64,000 nucleotides of DNA from Bacteroidales bacterium (GTDB lineage Bacteria; Bacteroidota; Bacteroidia; Bacteroidales; Muribaculaceae). Both the position numbers and the translations under genes were made by a program. The stretch is from NCBI GenBank assembly GCA_015061005.1, contig SUXJ01000012.1:1-64000 (forward strand), in the 5' to 3' direction. Below, one piece after another: positions 17,177 to 27,900 of the stretch. How positions within the stretch are numbered: position 1 is the first letter of the stretch; every line of letters starts with the position of its first letter. The notes under the pieces were generated by a model. The model was not told the origin of the DNA. It did not search any database and saw only the letters and a list, made by a program, of their open reading frames with translations.

Positions 17177-18426
17177 AAATAGCCGTTTGGCTCGCGCGAA
17201 TCATAGCCGGCTCCACGTTTTTACTCAGTGGAGCCGCAAAAATGATTGACCCGGAAGGCACGCTCATAAAAATCGAAGCATACCTGACCTCATGGGGCAT
17301 CGCAGAATCTGTCCCCTCAGAATTGGCTCTGGTCGGAGGATGCGGACTCTCAATATTGGAATTCATTATCGGTCTGCTACTATTCACCGGCTCGTTGCGT
17401 CGCAGCACCCCGATTGCGGCAACCTTGATCATGGCTTTTATGTTACCGCTGACCGCCTACATTGCGTTCACGGATTCTGTGGCAGATTGCGGTTGCTTTG
17501 GCGACTTCATAGTTATGTCCAATTGGGCAACCTTCGGCAAAAACATACTGCTAACCTCACTTTGCGTGTTTCTTCTCCGAAACAACACCAAGGCACGCTA
17601 CATTTTCAAACCTTGGACCCAATGGATACAAATTGCTCTGGCGGCAATATTTATGCTCATCATCGGAATCATCGGCTATCATGAGCAACCGCTGATTGAC
17701 TTCCGACCATACCCCATAGGAGAATCCCTAATTGACAACGAAGGTCCGCAAATGACCTACGTTTACAAAGACACGGAAGGAAATATCCGTGAATTTGCCG
17801 ACGATGAACTACCCGACGACGACTCGAAATGGGAATTTATTGAAGCGCGCCAAACTTCAGCACCGTCAAAAAAGATGCTCGCCCTCTTTGACCGCAATTT
17901 AGGCGAAGATGTAACCGAAGATGTCATTGCTGCAACAGAAAAGCAACTCATATTACTCATTCCGGAACCCTCAGCCGCCACCGCCGCAGGCAGCTACACC
18001 GCCAATGAGCTGAACTACTACATGACCGACCGCTACGGCAAGGGAGCTTTTATCGCTGTGACCGACGCAAAACCCGATGCAGTCAACGAAGCGCTCGACC
18101 TGATGATGGCAGAATATCCCGTATATTATGCTGACCCTAAAGCAATCAAAACGGTCGCACGAGGCGACATGGCAGTAGTATGTCTCACCAATGGTATCAT
18201 AGATTGGAAACGCACCCTATCAAGCATTAACCTTGACCGACTCAGCGACGAGAGCGCCAACGTAGCGACTGCATACTCCACCGATGGTCATCGCACCTTC
18301 ATGCGCCTTACCATCACACTCATCGCCGCCGAATTACTCTTGGCTCTAATCGGCTTCATCCCCGGCCTCCTACGCCTCCACCGCAAATCAACTCATCCAA
18401 AAAACAGCGACGCCTCACAGCAGTGA
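17173..18426 (+). CDS. DoxX/MauE-family membrane protein
   Basis: A 417-aa inner-membrane protein. Four to five helices fill the first 170 residues, with a CxC pair in VADCGCFGDF (Cys 106 and 108) between helices, as in MauE/DoxX proteins, which are tied to thiol redox chemistry. A roughly 200-residue extramembrane region follows (from about 172 to 380), resembling a thioredoxin-fold remnant without a visible CxxC, and a last helix near the C-terminus. It may support disulfide or quinone-linked redox in the envelope. It starts in the stop of the DUF1599 gene. Its last codons contain the hairpin that terminates the convergent gene at 18457. Confidence 0.75.
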   Translation: MKIAVWLARIIAGSTFLLSGAAKMIDPEGTLIKIEAYLTSWGIAESVPSELALVGGCGLSILEFIIGLLLFTGSLRRSTPIAATLIMAFMLPLTAYIAFTDSVADCGCFGDFIVMSNWATFGKNILLTSLCVFLLRNNTKARYIFKPWTQWIQIALAAIFMLIIGIIGYHEQPLIDFRPYPIGESLIDNEGPQMTYVYKDTEGNIREFADDELPDDDSKWEFIEARQTSAPSKKMLALFDRNLGEDVTEDVIAATEKQLILLIPEPSAATAAGSYTANELNYYMTDRYGKGAFIAVTDAKPDAVNEALDLMMAEYPVYYADPKAIKTVARGDMAVVCLTNGIIDWKRTLSSINLDRLSDESANVATAYSTDGHRTFMRLTITLIAAELLLALIGFIPGLLRLHRKSTHPKNSDASQQ

Positions 18427-18434
18427 AGCGTCGC
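18401..18434 (-). terminator. Terminator of the 18457-19513 pair, embedded in the end of a convergent gene
   Basis: On the minus strand a 12-bp stem GCGACGCTTCAC / GTGAGGCGTCGC (one mismatch) with a 4-nt loop is followed by T6. The hairpin covers the last codons and stop of the plus-strand MauE-like gene, so it is under both coding and folding constraint. Confidence 0.85.
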
Positions 18435-18456
18435 CCTATCACAAGTGGATTATGCT

Positions 18457-19035
18457 TTAGTGAATGATTTCAATCTTGATACCAAACATGCCCCACTTGG
18501 CGGAATATTCATACCAGGAATCCTCCCAGCTCATGCTGTTACCTTGCCAAACGAGTCCGAGTGAACAGTGGCGAGACAACTTCGCACCTACACCGATTTC
18601 ATAAACAAAACCGCCTTCTTCAAATTCCGGCACATAACCATAACCGCAAACAAAGTTTGCATAAAGGCTTTTACCCTTCAAGAAGTCAAAACGAGGTGTG
18701 TCATAACGCAAACCCGAAGTAAATCGGAGGTCAAATATCTCCGTAAAATTCGAAACGCCGGTATTGAATCCCAGACGGAGAATTTCCCACGAAACGCCGC
18801 TGGCAATGTGCCAACGATAACCCGTTCCGAATTCCCAAGCAAAATCAGTATCTACATCGCCGGCAAGCACACCTATACCGGTGTTAACAAACCAACCTGA
18901 GTGATTCCATGACTCTACTTTCGGAGCCTCTTGTTTAACGGTAATAGTACGTTCCGTAGATACGCTCTTAATAGTCTGCGCAGATGCACTAAGCGACAAA
19001 ACACCGCAAATAGCAGCAATTAACAGTTTTTTCAT
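18457..19035 (-). CDS. Small outer-membrane beta-barrel protein
   Basis: A 192-aa exported protein with a clear signal peptide (MKKLLIAAICGVLSLSASA) and, from about residue 45, eight or so aromatic beta strands (GWFVNTGIGVLAG, WEFGTGYRWHI, SLYANFVCGYGYV, WGMFGIKIEIIH). Length and strand count fit the OmpW/OmpA-like small barrel class, without an identifiable family. It lies 25 bp after 19061-19513 and is probably its operon partner. It ends at the shared terminator at 18401-18434. Confidence 0.75.
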   Translation of the reverse strand: MKKLLIAAICGVLSLSASAQTIKSVSTERTITVKQEAPKVESWNHSGWFVNTGIGVLAGDVDTDFAWEFGTGYRWHIASGVSWEILRLGFNTGVSNFTEIFDLRFTSGLRYDTPRFDFLKGKSLYANFVCGYGYVPEFEEGGFVYEIGVGAKLSRHCSLGLVWQGNSMSWEDSWYEYSAKWGMFGIKIEIIH

Positions 19036-19060
19036 TGTTCAAGTATGAGTTTTGTGAATA

Positions 19061-19513
19061 TTATTGGCCATAGTTGGGATTTACTTCCTGAAGAGTAGGC
19101 AGTGCTTCGCCCTTGCCACCCCAGTTAACGAAGTTTGCGGGATAACCATAAATTTCAATAGTTGCTCCATGATCGGTGATTTCAAAGTTAAAACGAGCAC
19201 CAACAATAAGGTCGCAATCATAAACGCCTGAAGTGATAAACACTGCATAAGCACGCAAGTTCTCAAGTGTGCGATTATAATCATTATTAATGATTCGCTT
19301 GTTCAATTCCTCTTGTGTAAGCTCGATTTTGCGGTGTACGCGCTTACCGATAACCTTAATCTCAACTGTCATGGGAATCGGAGTTACTGTCGGTGTAAAA
19401 TCAAGCAAACGTGCCTCAGAAGTACCGTACTGATACGTTGTAATTTCTTCGCGAGCCATCGCTGCAGGTGCAATCATAGCAGCAGCAATAAATGATAAAA
19501 ACAATTTACGCAT
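19061..19513 (-). CDS. Small exported protein of unknown function
   Basis: About 150 aa with a signal peptide (MRKLFLSFIAAAMIAPAAMA). I use the ATG at 19513; the longer frame to 19561 would run through the -7 box. The mature part is beta-rich with a short helix (TQEELNKRIINNDYN) and ends in a Gly/Asn-rich tail (GGKGEALPTLQEVNPNYGQ). No family is recognised. It is driven by the G8/TTAAC promoter at 19549-19603, shared with the large secreted paralogues, which suggests common regulation. Confidence 0.7.
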   Translation of the reverse strand: MRKLFLSFIAAAMIAPAAMAREEITTYQYGTSEARLLDFTPTVTPIPMTVEIKVIGKRVHRKIELTQEELNKRIINNDYNRTLENLRAYAVFITSGVYDCDLIVGARFNFEITDHGATIEIYGYPANFVNWGGKGEALPTLQEVNPNYGQ

Positions 19514-19548
19514 AATGGTATTTTTGCTGATAGTTAAAAAAATTTCAG

Positions 19549-19603
19549 CAAAGATACACAAATCTTAACAATTACCCCCCCCTAATTAGTTAATCTTTGT
19601 TAA
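19549..19603 (-). promoter_or_regulatory. G8-tract / TTAAC-repeat promoter (copy 2)
   Basis: Minus strand: TTAAC-N5-TTAAC (19589-19603), then G8 (19575-19582), an 18-bp spacer and the -7 box TATCTTTG (19549-19556). A further GTTAA lies between the G tract and the box (19565-19569). Half-site spacing, G-tract length and spacer match the copy at 9587-9640. Confidence 0.7.
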
Positions 19604-19616
19604 GAAATTAAACTAA

Positions 19617-19645
19617 AACGCTCGACTGACATAAGTTCGAGCATT
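19617..19645 (-). terminator. Terminator of the TonB receptor operon
   Basis: Stem AATGCTCGA / TCGAGCGTT (9 bp with one G-U) on the minus strand, followed by TTTTAGTTTAATTT. Confidence 0.7.
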
Positions 19646-19668
19646 CTAATGTGATTGTAGAACTCTGA

Positions 19669-21882
19669 TTAGAGGGAGTAAGTGAGGCTAAGAGTGAGGT
19701 TGCGACCGGGAGCACTGATGCCACAGCTATAGGGACGGTAACGACGGTCGGCAATGTTTTCTACTGTGGCACTGAGGATTAAGTTTTTGATAAGTGAGTA
19801 CGATGCTTGCAGATTGAGAGTACACCACGCCGGAGCATAAGCATTGCCGTTTTCATCAAGGGCGTATATTTCGGTTTTATCCTTCTCTTCCTCGGGCATG
19901 TCTTTCGCGGCACATTCGGCTTGAAAGACGGTAAATAATTCAACCTTCAGCTTATTGTGCTCAAAACCAACGGCTGCTCGACCAAATAGTGGAGCGACAT
20001 GGCGCGAAGGCGATATATCTCCACTGTCAAGTTCTTCAAATCCGCGTTGCCAATTGAGATTTGCCTCAGCATAAAACCATTTACTGAAATTCGTTTTGAA
20101 TGCACCTTGAATGCCCCAAACTCGCGCCACGGCCGCATTTTGCAATGCCTGAACGCGGCATGATTCACCCATATACTCCATGGTGGTGCTTCCGTTAAAT
20201 ATAAAATCACGTCTGACAATAGCGTCAGTAAGATGAGTATAGTAACCGGTTATGTCGAAGTGGAAGTGAGAACCAAAAGATTTGGCAATACCTAATTCGA
20301 CGTTGTCGGCGTATTCGGGTTTAAGAGCCGGATTGGGTACTGTTACGCATCCGTCAACACTATCAAAGAGTTTGCCCATATCATCTACATTGGGGGCGCG
20401 AAAACCTCGAGCGTAATTGACACGAAGGAGCCAACCTAATCCCGGAGACCAATTCATTCCGACATTCCCACTTACACTGCCTGAACTCGATGACTGTTTC
20501 GAGGAGAAGGGGACATCATAGCCCACCGCAGAAAAGTCATTGTCAATGCGATAATAATTATAGCGGACTCCGGCAGATAAAGAGAGCGCCGGACTCAGTC
20601 GCCAATCGGCCTGTGCATATACGCCGGCACTGTGCCAATGAGCCTTAGGATAACGAGAAGATATCTGAATTGTTTCGCCCGAGAGGATATTCAATCCCTC
20701 TCCAACAGATCTAACCTTGTTAAGCACATACTCCGCACCATAGCTAATACCAACGGAACGAGACGGACTTCTCTTAAAATCGGCATTTATGCTCCACGCA
20801 TCAACTGATTCGGTTTGCGTTTCGCGATTTGGGCTGTTCAAATCACGACTTATTCTGCTTTCCTCAAATCGTTGATAAGCCACGCTGACTCTCAGCGAGT
20901 CATACATTAGAGTCCTTTCGGAGTTTTCCACCTTCAGGTTGTTCATCATCCATTTTTGCGGCCCATAGTTCCATTCAGCATAACGTGGCAATCCATTTTT
21001 TGTGCGCAAATGGCGATCATAACGTGCATAGTCGGAGGTTTCGCTCCAATGGAAAGCATACTCGATATCCCAATTTTTCGATGGGGCAAACCGCACTTTC
21101 TGCATAAGATTGAACTGAGAATATCCACTCGGTGTTTGACTTCGAGGATTGGTATTGGCAATTACGCGATCATCCATACCATCTGCGTCAAACCCGGGCT
21201 CAACGATTTGCGTTCTGACATAATCATCGGGACCGTACACACCCTGCTTTAAATCACCAAATGAAGAATGAGAGAATGAGGTGAGGAAAGCCCATTGCTT
21301 CCACCCCGCCCCAAAATGAACATGTTCGGTCAATTCGCTTGAAGCAGTTGCTGTCCGCAAGGTTGCAGAACCGTAAATGCGTGGTGCGGTAGAAACAGAG
21401 AGAGACGGGCGCAAAGTGGAGAAAGTCATGGCACCACCGATTGCATCACTTCCATAGCTTACGCTGCCGGGGCCAAACATCACTTCAGATGAAGATATCG
21501 CAAACGGATCAAGCGAAATGACATTTTGAATATTTCCGGAGCGAAAGATTGCAGTGTTCATTCTGACTCCGTCAATACTGTAAAGCAGTCTGTTTGTTGC
21601 AAATCCGCGTATCATGGGGCTTCCGCCTCCATATTGGCTTTTTTGAATAAACACATCACCGGTAGAACCGAGAATATCCGCCACAGTTTGAGGGTTATAG
21701 GTATTCGCATCTGCAAAATTCACCGTTGTGATTCGATGCGATTGCAATTCCTTATCTTGCGCCCAACGGGTCCCCGACACAACAATTTCATGTAAGGAAT
21801 AACTATGCAGAGTATCTACCGGCGTGTGTGCGGCGGCAACCACAGACATCAACACGGCTCCACTTAACAACTCTAACTTCAT
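19669..21882 (-). CDS. TonB-dependent outer-membrane receptor
   Basis: A 737-aa receptor importing an unknown ligand across the outer membrane with TonB energy. Signal peptide, then a TonB-box-like/plug region (HEIVVSGTRW at 31-40; SPMIRGFATNRLLYSIDGVRMN; FGPGSVSYGSDAIGGAM near 136-152), then the 22-strand barrel. Motifs FRAP (494-497) and NPAL (517-520) resemble those of haem/haemophore receptors, but no histidine lies between them. There is no N-terminal carboxypeptidase-like domain and no SusD partner, so it is not a Sus-type glycan importer. It begins 9 bp after the second propeller gene and is the last gene of that operon, so its ligand is likely prepared or captured by those proteins. 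Confidence 0.9.
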   Translation of the reverse strand: MKLELLSGAVLMSVVAAAHTPVDTLHSYSLHEIVVSGTRWAQDKELQSHRITTVNFADANTYNPQTVADILGSTGDVFIQKSQYGGGSPMIRGFATNRLLYSIDGVRMNTAIFRSGNIQNVISLDPFAISSSEVMFGPGSVSYGSDAIGGAMTFSTLRPSLSVSTAPRIYGSATLRTATASSELTEHVHFGAGWKQWAFLTSFSHSSFGDLKQGVYGPDDYVRTQIVEPGFDADGMDDRVIANTNPRSQTPSGYSQFNLMQKVRFAPSKNWDIEYAFHWSETSDYARYDRHLRTKNGLPRYAEWNYGPQKWMMNNLKVENSERTLMYDSLRVSVAYQRFEESRISRDLNSPNRETQTESVDAWSINADFKRSPSRSVGISYGAEYVLNKVRSVGEGLNILSGETIQISSRYPKAHWHSAGVYAQADWRLSPALSLSAGVRYNYYRIDNDFSAVGYDVPFSSKQSSSSGSVSGNVGMNWSPGLGWLLRVNYARGFRAPNVDDMGKLFDSVDGCVTVPNPALKPEYADNVELGIAKSFGSHFHFDITGYYTHLTDAIVRRDFIFNGSTTMEYMGESCRVQALQNAAVARVWGIQGAFKTNFSKWFYAEANLNWQRGFEELDSGDISPSRHVAPLFGRAAVGFEHNKLKVELFTVFQAECAAKDMPEEEKDKTEIYALDENGNAYAPAWCTLNLQASYSLIKNLILSATVENIADRRYRPYSCGISAPGRNLTLSLTYSL

Positions 21883-21891
21883 CCTTCCGAC

Positions 21892-24800
21892 TTATTTGAC
21901 CAGCAACTTACCTGTTTTCTTGAAGCCTGCATCATCTGTGGCCATAAAGAAATGCACTCCGGGCGAAAAACCTGCGGTCGAAACTCGGATTTCCTCTTCT
22001 GATTCATGAGAGGCAAGTATATTGCCCTTGGCATCATATATAACCACTTGAACGTTTCCGGTTAAACCAACCGGAGCAAACACAAATGCCTGCCCTCCAA
22101 GAACGACATTACCACTCTTAAGAACCAAATCCCGATCGGCAACATCGATTTCCCGAACATCGGTCTGTTCAGGCACGGGCTTGCTGCCCTTAATCATGTT
22201 GTTAATTGTCTTCGTATGACTTCCTGTCGGAGTTGTCACGGTGAGCGCAACATGATAGGATTGGTCCGGTTCAATCTGCATAACCGGATTGCGCACCTCG
22301 GTTGAGGTTATTGAAAGCGGAGCCGGGGTGATTTCCCAATGCCACTGAGCATCAGTTTGATTAACTATACTATAACTATCCAACCTGATTTCACGAGGAT
22401 AGCTGCTCTGCGTATTATCGCCGGACCCGGCATTCAAAATAAGCGGTTGAGCGATCGGAGTAAATTCGCTATCCATAAGTTGACGTTGCCACACACCATT
22501 ATTCGTTGCCAAACGGATAACGCCCTCTTTATAGAAAGGAAGCATGCGATTTAGATTCATCACCTTAGGCAAGCCGTTGCTATAATTTATCCAACCGTTG
22601 GTGGTATCGTCACGATATAATACCCGACCACGCGGAGTAGTATAAGACTCATTCAAATAACCCATTGTAAACGCAATTGCATAAGCAGCATTTTTCTCAT
22701 TTCCGGTTAAGAAGAAACGGCCGACTTGATGAGCTTCAGTTATTCCCTCCCAATTCGCGAAGGTCAGTCCGTCATCAAGTTTTTCCCATGTTTCTCCATC
22801 GTCAAGAGTGCGCCAAAGCCCTCCGGGATTACCGTCGCTTATCCAAATTTCGTTTTCGTCTGTTGGATGAATAGCTATTTTATAGTTAATGCTGTAAGTC
22901 ATCTCTTCCGGGAGATCATATTCCTCAAAAGTGATACCGGCATCAAGCGAACGAAATGCACGCCCCCATGTTAAAACAACGATTTTGTCGGGATTTGAAC
23001 GAGAAACCGCCATTGCACTAATGGGCTGCTCAAACTGATAGACAGATAAGAACGAAGCTCCGTCATCGCGCGTGCGCCAAAGAGTCCTATACTCCTCATC
23101 CCAAGTGCCTTGAACTATATAGAAACTCTGGGCATAGCGAGGGTCAAACTCAAGACTGACACCATGCTGAGAAGATTCTTTAGGATAAGTCCAAAAGTCC
23201 AAAAACGGCACAAATTCATCAGTCCAATCATCCGGCATAATTACGTTTTCAGAGTCACTAAACGCCACTTTACGAGGATTTGAAAGGAACACATATCCGG
23301 TGGGGCGTTCGGAGCCTCGCATTGACAATGTCACACCATTATATCGGCCAAGCTGCGACATATTCCCATTATGATTACGTCCGCCGACCATTACATCTTC
23401 ATTCCAACCTTGATCGAAGCCCCACATCTCACTTGCATATAACCCGTTAAGTTTCGGCTGAGCATCTTCAGCAAAAAAGTCGTTGCTATAGATCATTCCG
23501 CCATCGGTTGACAACCAAGTATCACTGGTGCCGTTGGTCTGAATGCACTGCATATCGCAATGCAGATCAAATTTCCCATAGTAGCCGCCAATGTTTTGAA
23601 GGGTTTGCCCTCCATCGGTTGAGCGATAGAGTTGAATTATGCCCACCAACAAGTGCTCGGGATTAGTTGCCGATGCTGTGCAAACCAAGTCATAGTAACC
23701 TTGTCCACCGTTTTTGTCAACATATTCCATTTGCTCAACTGGATCGGTCACTGAGAAAGTGCTACCGCCATCCGTGCTTTTATACAACAACGGAGGTCCG
23801 CTGAAGTAAAGTGGTCCGGGCTGAGACAGAGAATTTCTGCGACACGCCCACAGATAAACGTAGTCTGCTCCCGTCGGTGCCTCACTCAGCCCTATTCGCG
23901 CGCTGATTAGCGGCTGCCCGTCGAGTTGCAATTGCGACCAAGATGCACCACCGTCTGTGCTTTTAAACAATTTTACTGTCAAATCTTGCTCGATGGCTAC
24001 ATAACAAACATTCGGATTTTGAACAGAGAATTTCAGGTCAAACACCATACCGCCAAGCATCCGCTGCCATGTCTGTCCGCCATCAGTACTGCGCCACAAT
24101 TGAGCACGATCACCGGCAAGAATTATTTGGTCATCGCCGGGGTGAAACTGCGCCACACTTGTGCGAGCATACGTAGTTTTGGCCGGAGTGATGTTTCGCC
24201 ATGACTCACCGGCATCATCGCTCACCCAAAACACTCCTCCCGCACCGGCAAGAACTCTATTACTATTTGAAGAGCTTATATCAATAGTGGTAATTTCTCC
24301 TGACATCCACTCGCCGCCATTATTACACGGCTGCCAAGATTCACCCTTATCTGTTGAGCGAAAAATCAAGCCGGTTTCTGAACCGCAATAGAGCACATTC
24401 GGATTGGAACGCGAAGCCTTAAATCGTTGAATATTGGCTTGTGCCGGCGATTCTTTTTTATGGAGATAGTCATAAGTGACAATAGGAGAAATCACATGCC
24501 ACGGAGCGGGTTCTCCTTCTGCAACGTTACGACATTTGTCAGCTCTTGCAGCCTTCACTTCGCGATTAATTCGCTGCATATCGGCATGATAATCGGTAGC
24601 CGGAGGCAATTTTATTTTACCGTCGACTTGCACAAATGGCAGATATGCCTGTTGAAATCGGCGAAAGTGATTCACTACTTGCTTGGTGTCACGCGACTTA
24701 TGACGTGCCCCCGGAGTGTTTTTTAAATACACATTAAAACTATCAACCATGGCATTATAGTCCAACCCGTGAGGCGACACAAGTTGCGCCATCCAAACCG

Positions 24801-24927
24801 GAGAACCTGCGGGCAGATAATTCAGTTTATAGGGCGTAAATAGTGTGTCACTCTGTACTGTCGCATCGACAGTCATGGCAACGACAGAAAGGCATATTGC
24901 AGTTATTAGTTTTTTGATTGTATTCAT
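21892..24927 (-). CDS. T9SS-exported Asp-box (BNR/VPS10-like) propeller protein B
   Basis: A 1011-aa secreted protein. Signal peptide, an N-terminal helical region (about 40-130), then repeated Asp boxes from residue 191 on: STDKGESW, SDDAGESW, STDGGQTW, STDGGASW, STDGGSTF, TRDDGASF, SLDAGITF, LDDGETW, which mark one or two beta propellers as in sialidases, sortilin/VPS10 and GH74 proteins. A PKD-like domain follows (residues ~850-910, LTVTTPTGSHTKTI). The end, IYDAKGNIL...GVHFFMATD...GKLLVK, is a T9SS type A sorting domain. I see no sialidase RIP motif or catalytic set, so binding is more likely than hydrolysis. It lies 12 bp after its paralogue and 9 bp before the TonB receptor gene. Confidence 0.85.
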   Translation of the reverse strand: MNTIKKLITAICLSVVAMTVDATVQSDTLFTPYKLNYLPAGSPVWMAQLVSPHGLDYNAMVDSFNVYLKNTPGARHKSRDTKQVVNHFRRFQQAYLPFVQVDGKIKLPPATDYHADMQRINREVKAARADKCRNVAEGEPAPWHVISPIVTYDYLHKKESPAQANIQRFKASRSNPNVLYCGSETGLIFRSTDKGESWQPCNNGGEWMSGEITTIDISSSNSNRVLAGAGGVFWVSDDAGESWRNITPAKTTYARTSVAQFHPGDDQIILAGDRAQLWRSTDGGQTWQRMLGGMVFDLKFSVQNPNVCYVAIEQDLTVKLFKSTDGGASWSQLQLDGQPLISARIGLSEAPTGADYVYLWACRRNSLSQPGPLYFSGPPLLYKSTDGGSTFSVTDPVEQMEYVDKNGGQGYYDLVCTASATNPEHLLVGIIQLYRSTDGGQTLQNIGGYYGKFDLHCDMQCIQTNGTSDTWLSTDGGMIYSNDFFAEDAQPKLNGLYASEMWGFDQGWNEDVMVGGRNHNGNMSQLGRYNGVTLSMRGSERPTGYVFLSNPRKVAFSDSENVIMPDDWTDEFVPFLDFWTYPKESSQHGVSLEFDPRYAQSFYIVQGTWDEEYRTLWRTRDDGASFLSVYQFEQPISAMAVSRSNPDKIVVLTWGRAFRSLDAGITFEEYDLPEEMTYSINYKIAIHPTDENEIWISDGNPGGLWRTLDDGETWEKLDDGLTFANWEGITEAHQVGRFFLTGNEKNAAYAIAFTMGYLNESYTTPRGRVLYRDDTTNGWINYSNGLPKVMNLNRMLPFYKEGVIRLATNNGVWQRQLMDSEFTPIAQPLILNAGSGDNTQSSYPREIRLDSYSIVNQTDAQWHWEITPAPLSITSTEVRNPVMQIEPDQSYHVALTVTTPTGSHTKTINNMIKGSKPVPEQTDVREIDVADRDLVLKSGNVVLGGQAFVFAPVGLTGNVQVVIYDAKGNILASHESEEEIRVSTAGFSPGVHFFMATDDAGFKKTGKLLVK

Positions 24928-24939
24928 TAGAGAAATTTT

Positions 24940-27900
24940 TTATTTAATTACGAATTGTCCGAAATATTTTCGTGTAGCATCATTGATTGAATATACATAA
25001 ACCCCGGTCGGGAGATTTAAAGGAACGGAGACAATATCAAGACGATTCTGAAGTGTGACTTGATGCAAAAGCCGTCCTTTCATGTCATGAATCGAAATAA
25101 CCGCTCCAATGTCAAGACCCGAGGCAATGAATGCAGCGGATTCGCCACGCGATAGAACGGCTTTTTTCATACCTACTTCAAGAACCTCAACGTCTTCAAT
25201 CTCAGAAGCCCCACCGATAGTTATCATCTTTTTAATTGTCCGAGAAGATGTGCCTGACGGCGTTGTTACGGTCAGAGTGACATCATATTCACCCGGATTT
25301 CCGAAAACCACTCTCGGATTACGCACGGAAGCATCGCTAACATACATCGGTTGCGGCGAGAAAGTCCATTTCCACCGAGTATTTTCGTCTTGACGAACAA
25401 TACTGTAGCTATCAAATTGCACCTCCTTTTGTGGATTGGCAGTCAAATCTCCGCTTCCGAGATTCAACGCCATGGGCTGAGCTACGGGAGTGAACTCCTG
25501 ATGGTAAAGAGGAGCCTCCCAAAGCCCCTGATTGGTGGCCATACGCAGAACTGCGCCTTTATAAAAAGGAACCACTTTCGATATTCTCGCTCCGGGATTC
25601 AAGCCGGCGGAATAGTCGATAAATTCGGTCATTGAATTGTCGCGGAAATACACGTTTGCGCCATCATAGCTCGTCACGTAGCAACTACCGTGCTCATCGC
25701 CAACAAGGATAATATAATGGACCCTGATATCTGAAAGATTTGCCAAATCAAATTGTGACCAACTCAAGCCTCCGTCAAAACTTTCGCTTACAGCACCATA
25801 TTTATCATTACATATCACCAAGACGTGGTCTTCATCATTGGGGTCGATTACCACACGAGTGAAGTGAATATAATCATCTGTAATAGGAAATGGCTGAGTA
25901 ACTTCAGTGAATGACAAGCCGCCATCATCTGACCGCCACACATTCCATGCTCCGGAAATATACATTCGCTCCGGATTTGATCGAGCAAAATCATAGCTGT
26001 AAAAGTCCTCGCCTTCGCTGTCAAAGACTTTGCTGAACGAAGCTCCTTCATCGAATGAGAGATAGCCGCCCCACGTATCGGTCATATCTTGCAGGAACAC
26101 CTTTAGGGCGTAACGAGGGTCAGTGGCAATTTCACCATTTATGCGTAGCACTTCGAGTGGCTTCTTGTCGGAAAACCATGTCCAAACATCACTCTCAATC
26201 GTGCCGTCAATTTCACGAGGCATTATGCGAGTCATCGCATCGGTGAAATAGACTTTCCACGGATTACTTTTCATGACATAGCCGGTGGCGATTTCAACAC
26301 CGCCGACATGGACGGATTTACCTTCGCCATAAGATGCTGCATGAACCACATCGCCGTTGTGCCACCTGCCGGCAGCCATCACGTCTTCATTCCAGCCCAC
26401 GCCCAAGCCTTGATAGTCCGATGCATAAACTCCGTCATGGCGATCTTCGCCTTTTGTTTCAAAGAAATCGGAAGAATATTTAATGCCGCCGTCATTACAT
26501 ATCCAAGTGTCACCGCAGGGGTGCACGGCAATGTCTTGAATATCGCAATGCATCCAATCGCTGCGTTGATAACCACCAATGCCGTGGTCACGATAGTTAC
26601 AGATACCCTCATTTGTGGAGCGATAAAGTGAAGTAAGTCCGAAAAGTACATGAGCCGGATTCTGAGCTGATGCACCTATCATCATATCGAAATACCCTTG
26701 ACCTCCGGCGGCATCCATTATCGGCGAAAAGGTTACATCCCAATATTTACCGCCGACATCGGTTTGATTTACCCAAGTAGCTCCCGCATCTTTCGACATT
26801 AAGATATAAGGAGTCCCTTTTCCACCTTTCGGTCCGGCATCGGAGCCATAAGGGTCTGACGTCACCAAGGCATAGACATAATCCTCGCCATCGGGTGCCT
26901 GACTGACAGCCAAACGACCGCAAATCACTCGGCTGACAGGCAATTCCGCTTTTTGCCAAGTAAACCCACCATCGATTGACTTATAAATATCTGCCCACAC
27001 CCCGAGTTCTCGTCTGACGAGGTAGATACAATCGGGATCTCCGGGTTTGAGTTCGTGGTCAAAACACGTTCCCGATAGGGAACACATAAATGATTCTCCG
27101 GATTCGAAAGATATATAAAAGCCACCGCCGTTATTATCGTCGTCGCCACCTCCGGCTGCTACCGTGACAATTCGAGGGTCATTGGGATTAATGCGAATCG
27201 AATTTGCTCTATATGTGATTCCGGGGCAACGAGTCCACGAGTCGCCTCCGTCGGTGGTTTTCCAAAGCCAAGGTCCGCCACCGACATAAACTGTGTTCTT
27301 ATCAACAGGGTCAATGGCTATGCTATAAATCGACCCCCCGAAATTATGTTGTGGTGCGCAAGGTTGCCAAGTCTGACCATGGTCTGTCGTTTTAAACACC
27401 ACTCCGGATTCCGTGCCGCAATAGAGAGTATTTTTATCCGACAGACTCACGGCAATACGAAAGACGCATACTTGATGATCTTTTCGCTTAACCGCTCCAC
27501 CAACGTTTTCATAGGTTTCATTCGGTCCGATGTTTCGCCAAATCGGGCTGCCGGTCAGACTGCGTTCGCGCACATGGCGATTCATCGAGTCCACTTTAAG
27601 CGCATAATCCTCAACAGACGGCAATCGAATTGAACCATCGGGGGCAACGTAATCGCGATAAGCCGCCATCCACCTGCGATAGAAATTAACAGCCGGTTTA
27701 TTCTCAATCGTTTTCACTCGTGCATCAACGTCGCCGGCAATCCACTGACGATACTTTCGCTGCATTTCATAAAAATTAACACCTGCCGGATCTTTCGCAA
27801 TGTCATCGAGCCATTGGGGAGCATCATGAGGCAACGGTTCCGACAAATATGGGTCATATAGTTGCCCTGAAGATTTCGCGGCGGCAGAGCCAACGCCTGC

